Source: Bordetella parapertussis (lineage in GTDB: Bacteria > Pseudomonadota > Gammaproteobacteria > Burkholderiales > Burkholderiaceae_B). From it: a DNA stretch of 23,004 bases. Location: positions 1-23,004 of the forward strand of contig CAMBLP010000020.1 of NCBI GenBank assembly GCA_945868195.1, given 5' to 3'. Of this stretch, positions 16,327 to 23,004 are shown piece after piece (within the stretch, counting starts at the first letter, position 1; every line of letters starts with the position of its first letter). The position numbers and the translations under genes are program-made. The notes beneath the pieces were generated by a model that saw nothing but the letters and a program-made list of their open reading frames with translations, ran no database searches and had not been told where the DNA came from.

Positions 16327-17289
16327 TTATTTTTTGAGCATGCCGGCGTTGCGTGCATCTTCCATGACCAAAGGTTCTTTTTCTTTCATAAAGGCAGGAA
16401 TTTTGTCGAGAGGGATGTCAACAAGCACAAATCCTCCGTCCTCGAGACGCTTTTTCGTTGCAGGGTCAGCATTGAGCTTTGCCATGTAATCAGACATTTT
16501 CTTTTGAATAACGAGGGGTGTGCTCTTGGGCATTGCAACGCCGCGATATGCACCGTCGACCCAATTCAATCCAAGCTCTTTAAAAGTTGGAACGTCAGGA
16601 AGCGCTGGATGCCGCTTCTCAGTGGCGACTGCAAGAGTCCGTACACGACTTTTTTGTTGAATCGCCAGCGGCAAATAACCCATCGCACCATCAACGTGCA
16701 TACCAATCAGGGATGCAATCAAATCACCGGTACCTTTGAAAGGCACATAGTTCACTTTGACATCAGCGAGTTTATTGAGTCGTTCTGTGGCCATATGGTT
16801 GGCAGAGTATTGCGCAGAACCAGCGAGTGTCATTTTGCCGGGATTTTTCTTGGCGGCGGCAATGAACTCTTGGTAAGTTTTATAGGGACTGTCAGCCGAG
16901 ACCATCAATGCATCAGGGGTGAAGTGATAGTAATAGACCGAATTGATATCGCTCGTCTTGTACTGGGTACCTGTTTGTAAAGGCTGCAACATAATATGCG
17001 GAATATTGACACCGATTATGTTAGTGCCATCGTTAGGATAGCCGTTGAGTTGGCTCCACACCAGCGCACCACCTGCACCTGCTCGGTTGATCACAACCAT
17101 GGGCTGTTTATGCTGTTTTGCGGAGAGATCAGCCTGCAAGCGTGCCACAACGTCTGACTCGCCGCCAGGTGGAAATGGAATGATGTATTGAATGGGTTTA
17201 TCAGAAAAAACTTGTGCGTAAGCTTGTGTGGCACCAAGCAAAGCCACCGACATCAAACCTACGATTGCGGCAATTTTTTTAACTTGCAT
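16327..17289 (-). CDS. Bug/TctC-family periplasmic substrate-binding protein (orphan)
   Basis: Extracytoplasmic receptor of the tripartite tricarboxylate transporter type. Its 320 residues start with a Sec signal peptide (MQVKKIAAIVGLMSVALLG), with likely cleavage after A25 in AYA-QVF. PIQYIIPFPPGGESDVVARL is the family signature at the mature N-terminus, and VVINRAGAGGALVW, YVPFKGTGDLIASLIGMHVD and LPDVPTFKELG are further landmarks. GGAG lies 8 bases before the ATG. No tctA or tctB membrane gene is near, as is common for the expanded Bug family of Burkholderiales. The ligand, probably a carboxylate, cannot be told from sequence. It has its own terminator and a palindromic upstream region. 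Confidence 0.92.
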   Translation of the reverse strand: MQVKKIAAIVGLMSVALLGATQAYAQVFSDKPIQYIIPFPPGGESDVVARLQADLSAKQHKQPMVVINRAGAGGALVWSQLNGYPNDGTNIIGVNIPHIMLQPLQTGTQYKTSDINSVYYYHFTPDALMVSADSPYKTYQEFIAAAKKNPGKMTLAGSAQYSANHMATERLNKLADVKVNYVPFKGTGDLIASLIGMHVDGAMGYLPLAIQQKSRVRTLAVATEKRHPALPDVPTFKELGLNWVDGAYRGVAMPKSTPLVIQKKMSDYMAKLNADPATKKRLEDGGFVLVDIPLDKIPAFMKEKEPLVMEDARNAGMLKK

Positions 17290-17348
17290 TTTTATATCTC
17301 CAATTAGCTTTTATTGAAACTGACCCATTCCGATTAGGAGAATCTAGT

Positions 17349-17391
17349 CGAGTTGAGTATAACTTTACTCCGAGTTTGATTTAAATACTCG
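17349..17391 (-). promoter_or_regulatory. Promoter with paired inverted repeats upstream of the Bug gene
   Basis: Two adjacent imperfect palindromes share the half-sites CGAGT and ACTC(G/C): CGAGT 17349-17353 with ACTCC 17367-17371, and CGAGT 17371-17375 with ACTCG 17387-17391. A -10-like TATACT on the minus strand (17361-17356) lies inside the left palindrome. The -35 is poor (TTAAAT at 17 bases). The arrangement looks like a tandem operator over a promoter with a leader of about 60 bases. The rest of 17290-17430 shows only AT-rich sequence and the ribosome-binding site. Confidence 0.4.
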
Positions 17392-17430
17392 AAAATCACT
17401 AGAATTTTTTAAATTTCACTTTAAAAGAAC

Positions 17431-19896
17431 TTAATCTCTTTCATGCCAATAGCGCTTTCGACTCAAAGATTCGGACTGAACCTTCAAGCCTTTTAAGCTT
17501 GATTGAACTGTGATAGCACCATGAAGATCGGTACGCCAAAAACGGGCACGCGCATTTAACCAACGTTGTTGCACCTCCTGCGCAGGATGAGAAAATCGAT
17601 TGAGATATCCCGCTTGCGCAATCGCATGCGATGCACCTGAAAAGCGCACAAATGATTCCGATGAGGATGTCAGCGAGCCATGATGACCTACCAACACGAC
17701 ATCGGCAAAAGAGCGACTTGCATTGTTCTTTAGCGTCAAATCTGTAGTCATCGCAAGTGATGTATTAAACCTCTGCATGATCTCCCCTTCTTGCTTGATA
17801 CCAATATCTCCGGTTAGCAAAGCTGAATGATGGTTTCCATGTATGTGTAAAACACAACTTTGTGTATTAGTGCGCACTTTTTTCTTTTGCTGTGTTGGGC
17901 TTTGGTTTTTAAACCTATCAGATGTTTCGTCTTGGGGATGAAGAAAACTAAATCTAACACCATCCCATTCCCAGACATAGCCAGCCACACATGAGAACAT
18001 CGCGTTGGGTTGGAATCGAGGGGCTACAGTCGATGCGTTCTGCCTGATTTTTGAAAGCCAACTCTCCACATTAAAGCTGGAAAATACTTGTTTGACCGAA
18101 ACCTCATTCAAAAGCCCGTGCAAGCCACCCGCATGATCAATGTCTGAATGAGAGACTACCAACGCATCCAGTTTTCTGACACCCAAAGCACGCATCACAG
18201 GAATAACAACACGTTGCCCGGTATCACTTGTACCCACTTTAGGTCCCGTATCAAATAACAACGCATGATGACGAGTTTGCAACAAGATGGCGCTACCTTG
18301 TCCAACATCTAACGCGGACAACCACCATCCTCCATAAGGCATTTGCTTGGGCTGCCAAGATAAAGCGGGCAATAGCAGTGTCCACCCCACCCATCTCAAG
18401 GGGACGCCAGGAGGTTGCAAGGCCCAACATATGCCCAAAATACTGAGGACTAAAGACCATAAAGGCATGGCAGCCACCGCAAAGGATGACCAAGAAGCAT
18501 GCGCAAGCCAACTGACAGGAATCATGCATCCCTCAAAGGCGACGTGCGCGATCCATGCAGTCATACTCGCTACCGCCGACATACCAGGCACACACGAAAT
18601 CAGCGCCGTCAAAAGTGCGAACGGTGTCACGATAAAAGTCACAATAGGAATAGCAACCGCGTTGGCGAGCGGAGATGAAATTGAAACCTGTTGAAATAGA
18701 AAAGCCAAGGCAGGCAACATGGCCAGCGTAATGAGCCATTGCAATCGCGCTGACTCTTTGAGTATTTGCCAGACTCGGCTGCGTAATGACACCGACTCCG
18801 CCTGCACAGACTCTGCCTGAGATCCCACAAAGAACAATATGGCGACTGCACCAAACGAAAGCCAAAATCCTGATGAAACAGGCGACCAAGGATCAATCAC
18901 CGTGACCACTGCGGCAGCTAAACACAAAACGCTTGAAGCATTGATCGGCAGTCGCGCCATCATTGCAAGCCCTGAGACCAACAACATAAAAAATGTTCTT
19001 CGAGCAGGCACGCCCCAGCCCGCGAGTAAACAATAAAACCACGCAACACAAAGAGCGGCGCAACCTGCCATGATTTTTGCAGGAATATGCTCTCCAAGCG
19101 CCCTATCACGCCAGCGCATACGTTTCCAAAGCCACAGCATTGAAAGACCACCAAAGGCAGCCAGCATCGTCACATGTGAACCACTGATCGAGACCAGATG
19201 GGTAATTCCCGTTTTATTGAAAATATTCCAGTGTTCAGTCTTGACACTATCCTGATCTCCTATTGCCAGAGCAATCAAGACTGCACCGTAGGTCATTTCA
19301 CCTACATGTCGGCGCATCGCGCTGCGAAGGTTTTGACGAGCAAGAGATACCATCACTGGCATTGAGTGAAAGGCGTCCTCTCTCAACAATACGGGACGAC
19401 CTCGAACACGTCCGATCGCTCTAATATTTCGGCTTAATAAGTGCGCCTCATAGTCAAAACCATGTGGATTCAATGCGCTGCGGGGACGTTTAAAAATTAA
19501 CGCGGCACGCCATTGTTGACCTGGCCGGACCTCGGGGGTCTTTTGTTCAGGCAGAGATTTGTGCCAAACCACTTGAATATGCCGCGGAATACCTGAGACA
19601 AGCACATTACTGTCTGTCTCTTTTTGCACGATTGCCTCAAAGCGCAGACTATCACCTTGGTCTTGAACCAAACCGTTGACGAGAAAAGTGATGCGACTCA
19701 CAACATTTTCTTGTTCGGCAGAGAGCCGGTCGCTCACACGGAGCTCAGCGCGCCAGCATGACCATGTCAGAGACACTATGAAGGCACAGAGCAGAACTGA
19801 AACACGAGCCAACAGTACAAACCATTTGTTTGAGCAAACACGAAACAATAAAAATAAGATGACGCCCCATACAACACACAAGGCAGACAAACCCAA
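17431..19896 (-). CDS. comEC: ComEC/Rec2 DNA-uptake channel; in-frame stop near the expected N-terminus
   Basis: Inner-membrane channel that moves transforming DNA strands into the cytoplasm. From the TTG at 19896 it has 821 residues: N-terminal membrane segments with a soluble OB-like insert (about 60-165), the Competence domain with GITHLVSISGSHVTML (near 225-240), many helices, and a C-terminal metallo-beta-lactamase-like domain from LDVGQGSAILL (about 527) with VVSHSDIDHAGG (about 580) and VLVGHHGS. The TTG is probably not the ancestral start. The same frame begins at an ATG at 19980 with GGAG 6 bases upstream and reads MGRLIALSIVAAAVY, stop, QTLPVLPERLILLG, which looks like the normal first helix broken by TGA at 19933-19935. 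AAAGG lies 9 bases before the TTG and could allow re-initiation. The rest of the frame is intact. Confidence 0.85.
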   Translation of the reverse strand: MGLSALCVVWGVILFLLFRVCSNKWFVLLARVSVLLCAFIVSLTWSCWRAELRVSDRLSAEQENVVSRITFLVNGLVQDQGDSLRFEAIVQKETDSNVLVSGIPRHIQVVWHKSLPEQKTPEVRPGQQWRAALIFKRPRSALNPHGFDYEAHLLSRNIRAIGRVRGRPVLLREDAFHSMPVMVSLARQNLRSAMRRHVGEMTYGAVLIALAIGDQDSVKTEHWNIFNKTGITHLVSISGSHVTMLAAFGGLSMLWLWKRMRWRDRALGEHIPAKIMAGCAALCVAWFYCLLAGWGVPARRTFFMLLVSGLAMMARLPINASSVLCLAAAVVTVIDPWSPVSSGFWLSFGAVAILFFVGSQAESVQAESVSLRSRVWQILKESARLQWLITLAMLPALAFLFQQVSISSPLANAVAIPIVTFIVTPFALLTALISCVPGMSAVASMTAWIAHVAFEGCMIPVSWLAHASWSSFAVAAMPLWSLVLSILGICWALQPPGVPLRWVGWTLLLPALSWQPKQMPYGGWWLSALDVGQGSAILLQTRHHALLFDTGPKVGTSDTGQRVVIPVMRALGVRKLDALVVSHSDIDHAGGLHGLLNEVSVKQVFSSFNVESWLSKIRQNASTVAPRFQPNAMFSCVAGYVWEWDGVRFSFLHPQDETSDRFKNQSPTQQKKKVRTNTQSCVLHIHGNHHSALLTGDIGIKQEGEIMQRFNTSLAMTTDLTLKNNASRSFADVVLVGHHGSLTSSSESFVRFSGASHAIAQAGYLNRFSHPAQEVQQRWLNARARFWRTDLHGAITVQSSLKGLKVQSESLSRKRYWHERD

Positions 19897-19932
19897 AAGG
19901 ATTAACCTTTCAGGAAGTACCGGTAAGGTCTG

Positions 19933-19980
19933 TCAATATACGGCCGCTGCGACGATTGAGAGCGCAATCAGTCTGCCCAT
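19933..19980 (-). pseudogene. comEC: Severed first 15 codons of comEC (ATG with Shine-Dalgarno, then TGA)
   Basis: The ATG at 19980 is preceded by CCGGAGATCAG, a good ribosome-binding site, and encodes MGRLIALSIVAAAVY before TGA. It is in frame with the main comEC reading frame. It could be a nonsense-mutated N-terminus, a short leader peptide whose translation feeds the TTG restart 37 bases past the TGA, or a sequencing error. Confidence 0.5.
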
Positions 19981-19989
19981 CTGATCTCC

Positions 19990-20015
19990 GGTGAAACACT
20001 GAATAGTGCAACACC
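19990..20015 (-). promoter_or_regulatory. Imperfect dyad next to the comEC Shine-Dalgarno
   Basis: On the minus strand GGTG-TTG-CACT-ATTC-AGTG-TTT-CACC is a 26-base dyad: two 4-bp arms separated by a 3x3 mismatch and a 4-base loop. It ends directly against the GGAG that serves the ATG at 19980. It could be an operator or an mRNA hairpin near the ribosome-binding site. The pairing is short. Confidence 0.3.
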
Positions 20016-20049
20016 TTTAGATTTAGATAGCTTCGTTTAAATATAAAGA

Positions 20050-20886
20050 TCAGTGCGTAAAGGTACGTATTATTGTGGTGCCATGCTGTAATACTCTCGC
20101 CAATCCTGGCAAGACTCGCATTGCTGTGCTGGCAGTTTCTTCGAGCACGCTTTGCTCCGATACCCCTCTGAGTTGAGCGAGCGTTTGCGCAATCTGCACG
20201 ACCTGAACAGGCTCGTTGCGGCGATTGTCATGCAACCAAGCGGGTGCAATGTCTGGTGAGTCCGTTTCTAAAACAATCGCGCTAAGAGGTAACTCCACAG
20301 CCAAGCGACGGATTTGTAATGCACGCGGATAGGTCATCGCACCTCCAAAACCAAGTGCAAAACCTTGTTCAACAAACTGATTGGCTTGCTGCAGGCTGCC
20401 ATTAAAGGCATGCGCAATCCCCCCGCGAACTGCGCTGCGACGCAAATATTTGAGTATGACATCCTGTGAGCGTCTGACATGCAAAATCACAGGCAAATTA
20501 AATTCGCATGCGAGTGAAAGTTGAGCTTCAAAAAAAAATTCTTGTTTTGTGCGCTCTGCACCTGTTGAAATTTCAGAAACAAAAAAATCGAGACCAATCT
20601 CCCCAACAGCTAAAAGCTTTGGATCATCCTTATATTTGGTCAACGCACGGTGCAAATGATCCAAGTCTTGCAACGTGGCGTGTTGCACATACATAGGATG
20701 AATCCCTAGCGCAAAAAAACCTTGTTGAAAATGGTGCGCCAGGTCTCTGACCTGTTCAAAATTCGCATATTCGACTGAGGGAATGACAATCGCAGAGATA
20801 TTGGCTTGAATTGCGCGATCAATGACGTCCTGACGATCTAAGTCGAACTCTTTGGCATCAAGATGACAGTGAGTGTCAAAGCGCAT
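20050..20886 (-). CDS. tatD: TatD-family metal-dependent DNase
   Basis: Start chosen at the ATG at 20886 because the protein then begins MRFDTHCHLDAKEFD, the family N-terminus with the HxH metal ligands; 278 residues. The other landmarks are AVGEIGLDF (Glu ligand), LPVILHVRRSQ, GIAHAFNGS, GFALGFGGAMTYP and LETDSPDIAP (Asp ligand). TatD enzymes are 3'-5' exonucleases acting on DNA and RNA, and also hydrolyse D-aminoacyl-tRNA in some cases. The ATG overlaps the last codons of lolD by 11 bases. The stop is about 70 bases before the comEC ATG. Confidence 0.92.
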   Translation of the reverse strand: MRFDTHCHLDAKEFDLDRQDVIDRAIQANISAIVIPSVEYANFEQVRDLAHHFQQGFFALGIHPMYVQHATLQDLDHLHRALTKYKDDPKLLAVGEIGLDFFVSEISTGAERTKQEFFFEAQLSLACEFNLPVILHVRRSQDVILKYLRRSAVRGGIAHAFNGSLQQANQFVEQGFALGFGGAMTYPRALQIRRLAVELPLSAIVLETDSPDIAPAWLHDNRRNEPVQVVQIAQTLAQLRGVSEQSVLEETASTAMRVLPGLARVLQHGTTIIRTFTH

Positions 20887-21559
20887 CGACCAGTCGCCCT
20901 GCATCCATATGTAAACGTCGATCTGCGAGTGCAGCCAACTCAGGATCATGCGTCACGATTAGAAATGCCGTATTTGACTCAGCATTCACCTGCTTTAAGA
21001 GTTTGAACATCTGATGGGCGGTGTGACGATCCAGATTGCCTGTGGGTTCGTCCGCAAGGACACACGCGGGTCGCGCAACCAGCGCACGCGCAAGTGCGAC
21101 GCGTTGGCGTTCGCCACCAGACAACTGGCCGGGATAATGCGTTGTACGCGCTGATAACCCCACCATTTCCAAGACCTTGAGAGCTTTTTCGCGTGCAAAA
21201 TCTCTCGTTTCACGACGCACAATGAGAGGCATGGCTACATTGTCGAGCGCAGTAAATTCAGGTAATAGGTGATGAAACTGGTAAACAAAACCAAGTTCGC
21301 GATTACGTAAACGGCTTCGTGCCGACTCGCTCAACCCTTCGGAGGTCTGTCCTGCGACCGCAATGGAACCTGAACTCGGCATGTCTAGCAAGCCAAGTGC
21401 ATGCAACAGTGTGCTTTTTCCTGAACCCGAAGCGCCTATCACGGCTACCAACTCGCCTCTGGCGATCTCCAAACTCACGTCACACAACACATCGATTCGG
21501 GTATTTCCATCATCGTAATGTTTGGAGATATGTTTTGCTTGTATTGCAAAATCAGTCAT
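20876..21559 (-). CDS. lolD: Lipoprotein-releasing ABC transporter ATP-binding protein LolD
   Basis: ATPase of the LolCDE complex, which extracts lipoproteins from the inner membrane and passes them to LolA. The ATG at 21559 has GGAGG 9 bases upstream and overlaps the lolC stop by 8 bases; 227 residues. Motifs: Walker A GASGSGKST, Q-loop FVYQFHHLLPEFTALDNV with the LLPEF of the MacB/LolD subfamily, signature LSGGERQRVALARAL, Walker B CVLADEPTGNLD and switch VTHDPEL. The neighbour lolC fixes the assignment against other MacB-like ATPases. Confidence 0.94.
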   Translation of the reverse strand: MTDFAIQAKHISKHYDDGNTRIDVLCDVSLEIARGELVAVIGASGSGKSTLLHALGLLDMPSSGSIAVAGQTSEGLSESARSRLRNRELGFVYQFHHLLPEFTALDNVAMPLIVRRETRDFAREKALKVLEMVGLSARTTHYPGQLSGGERQRVALARALVARPACVLADEPTGNLDRHTAHQMFKLLKQVNAESNTAFLIVTHDPELAALADRRLHMDAGRLVDAL

Positions 21560-22832
21560 GTCGTAAGACCTCCGCAGGCTGGAGTCGCGAAGCGCGCCAG
21601 CTTGGATACAAGGTCGCAAGCAACGACATGATCAACGAGGTCACACCAATGGTGGTGATGTCGGAAAGCTGTGGATCCGACGGTAAGGCATTGATGAAAT
21701 AGATTTCACGGGGTAAAAATTGAGCGCCAATCATGCGCTCAATCGCAGGCACAAGGACGTCCACGTTAAAGGCGATCGCCGCTCCGCCCATTACACCCAG
21801 AAGCGTACCGACAACACCGATCAACGCCCCTTGGACAAGAAATATCCGTGCAATTTCACCAGGGGTGGCGCCAAAACTTCGCAAAATAGCAATATCAGAC
21901 TTTTTGTCCTTGACGGCCATCACAAGTGAAGACAATAAATTGAAAGCGGCCACCGCCACGATCAATGTCAAGATTAAAAACATCATGCGTTTTTCTGTCT
22001 GAACAGCGGCAAACCACGTCCTATTGTTGCGAGACCAGTCAGCAATCGCCATGTTGCGAGGAAGAAGAGCAATGAGAGACTGTGCAATTTCGGGTGCGCG
22101 ATGCATGTCCGTGACGCGCAATCGGACCCCTGCCATTCCGCCATCTCTAAACATTTTGGCCGCATCCGTGGCATCAACGAAAGCAAGCGAAGAGTCATAT
22201 TCGTAATGGCCTGAGCGGAAAGTACCCACCAAGGTAAATTGACGCATCCTCGGCGTAAAGCCCGCGGGACTGATATTGGCGGCAGGGGCAAGCATCATGA
22301 CGGTCTGCCCGATCCTGACCTGTAATAAATCAGCAAGCTCTTGACCTAGGACGATGCCAAACGATCCGGGCTTAAGGTCCGTCATTTTGCCCCTGACCAT
22401 TTGACTTCCCGCATCGGAGACTTCTTTTTCAGCGACGGGATCAATGCCTCTCACCTGAATACCGCGTAATTCTTGTCCTCGCATCAGCATTGCCTGCGCC
22501 GCAACGAAAGGTGCGGCTCCGGTCACCAGGGGTGATTGACGCGCTTGTTTAGCTAGCTCGGTCCATTCATCAAGGACCTTGAGAGGTTCGGCGCCGGGAA
22601 CATAAATTTCAATGTGCGGTAAAACCGACAACATCCGGTCTCGTACTTCTTTTTGAAAACCGTTCATGACCGACAACACAACGATCAATGCTGCGACGCC
22701 AAGCGCAATGCCAACCATTGAAGTCCCTGCGACAAACGAGACAAAGCCGTCACGTTTTCCGCCTCGAGCACGAGAACGCGTCAAGCCCGCGTAGCGGGCG
22801 CCAATCCAGAGTTCGTAGGGTAGTTTAAACAC
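21552..22832 (-). CDS. lolC: Lipoprotein-releasing system permease LolC/LolE
   Basis: Inner-membrane permease of the Lol system. The 426 residues show the FtsX/MacB layout: helix 1 (SMVGIALGVAALIVVLSVMN), a periplasmic domain of about 215 residues, then three helices (FLILTLIVAVAAFNLLSSLV, LVQGALIGVVGTLLGVMGGA and ITTIGVTSLIMSLLATLYPS). VMNGFQKEVRDRML, KKSDIAILRSFGAT and the ending WRASRLQPAEVLRHD are conserved LolC/E segments. Only one permease gene sits with lolD, so the complex may be LolF-like, as in many non-enteric proteobacteria; a second copy could lie elsewhere. The start is a GTG at 22832 with no Shine-Dalgarno. Confidence 0.92.
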   Translation of the reverse strand: MFKLPYELWIGARYAGLTRSRARGGKRDGFVSFVAGTSMVGIALGVAALIVVLSVMNGFQKEVRDRMLSVLPHIEIYVPGAEPLKVLDEWTELAKQARQSPLVTGAAPFVAAQAMLMRGQELRGIQVRGIDPVAEKEVSDAGSQMVRGKMTDLKPGSFGIVLGQELADLLQVRIGQTVMMLAPAANISPAGFTPRMRQFTLVGTFRSGHYEYDSSLAFVDATDAAKMFRDGGMAGVRLRVTDMHRAPEIAQSLIALLPRNMAIADWSRNNRTWFAAVQTEKRMMFLILTLIVAVAAFNLLSSLVMAVKDKKSDIAILRSFGATPGEIARIFLVQGALIGVVGTLLGVMGGAAIAFNVDVLVPAIERMIGAQFLPREIYFINALPSDPQLSDITTIGVTSLIMSLLATLYPSWRASRLQPAEVLRHD

Positions 22833-22889
22833 CTAAGCATTATCGCATCAAACCCCCATTCTGGCACTCCTCCCACTACAATTCGACCT
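22833..22889. promoter_or_regulatory. Compact divergent promoter region between lolC and the right-edge gene
   Basis: Only 57 bases separate the two start codons. On the minus strand GATAAT (22844-22839) lies 6 bases before the lolC GTG, with GTGCCA as a 4/6 -35 at 18 bases. On the plus strand TACAAT (22877-22882) lies 7 bases before the ATG at 22890, with no good -35. Neither start codon has a Shine-Dalgarno. Transcripts would start at or next to the start codons. Confidence 0.4.
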
Positions 22890-23004
22890 ATGCATCTGAT
22901 TATCAATGGCGCATTGCCGCCCCAAAACGTCGCCCCAGATCTTGCTCCCCACTTGCGGGAGCTTTGTCCTGCATTGATTGAACGACTCAAGCGAAACATC
23001 CCGG
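22890..23004 (+). CDS. Start of an unidentified gene, possibly the phosphoglycerate-mutase-like protein often next to recJ
   Basis: The ATG at 22890 opens a frame that continues to the window edge (38 codons): MHLIINGALPP, then a helical segment with LAPHLRELCPALIERL. This is too little for a firm call. In several Burkholderiales the gene divergent from lolC encodes a cofactor-independent phosphoglycerate-mutase-like protein that starts in a similar way and precedes recJ; I recall this rather than read it here. No Shine-Dalgarno is seen. Confidence 0.55.
   Translation, partial: MHLIINGALPPQNVAPDLAPHLRELCPALIERLKRNIP

Noticed and set aside
1..23004. Mobile element, prophage, CRISPR or defence island
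   Set aside because: No transposase, integrase, long repeat array or attachment-like duplication was seen; composition and gene content look like core chromosome.

Overview
The window reads as ordinary chromosome of a betaproteobacterium. Order Burkholderiales is the best guess, close to Alcaligenaceae or a related freshwater lineage. The grounds are the surE-pcm-nlpD cluster next to rlmD, a Bug/TctC-type periplasmic binding protein, a lolC-lolD-tatD-comEC run, and GC content near one half by eye. Genes are tightly packed, with many 4-20 bp overlaps and several GTG or TTG starts. No rRNA, tRNA, CRISPR array, insertion sequence or phage gene was seen, and no gene-free stretch exceeds about 150 bases.

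Layout: (1) 1-3598, minus: surE, pcm, nlpD, a PolB-like 3'-5' exonuclease and the start of rlmD form one leftward operon. (2) 3741-4373, plus: plsY, convergent with the leftward pair ybiT-like ABC-F ATPase and tsaD (4393-7033). (3) 7034-8534, plus: a sodium:alanine/glycine symporter with a structured leader. (4) 8537-12009, minus: an unusual transglutaminase-Tgl-like protein, then a tightly overlapping HAD phosphatase-tadA-ldcA operon. (5) 12072-13819, plus: an uncharacterised SAM methyltransferase and a YeeZ-like NAD(P)-binding protein, overlapping by 1-4 bp. (6) 13807-16183, minus: alpha/beta hydrolase, PHP-domain nuclease and greB. (7) 16327-17289, minus: an orphan Bug solute-binding protein with its own terminator and a palindrome-rich upstream region. 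(8) 17431-22832, minus: lolC, lolD, tatD and comEC. (9) 22890 to the right edge, plus: the start of a gene divergent from lolC.

Most functions are housekeeping: RNA modification (RlmD, TsaD, TadA, GreB, PHP nuclease), envelope biogenesis (NlpD, LolCD, LdcA, PlsY), repair or stationary-phase survival (SurE, Pcm) and DNA uptake (ComEC).

Four things deserve a second look. The 381-residue protein at 10864-12009 resembles Bacillus spore-coat transglutaminase Tgl through its catalytic region, keeps the cysteine, and appears to have lost the glutamates. comEC has a well-placed ATG and Shine-Dalgarno, but a TGA in the same frame after 15 codons. The symporter leader carries an intrinsic terminator and a possible Shine-Dalgarno-sequestering structure. 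The lolC/right-edge gene divergence has -10-like hexamers 6-7 bases from both start codons and no Shine-Dalgarno, suggesting leaderless mRNAs.
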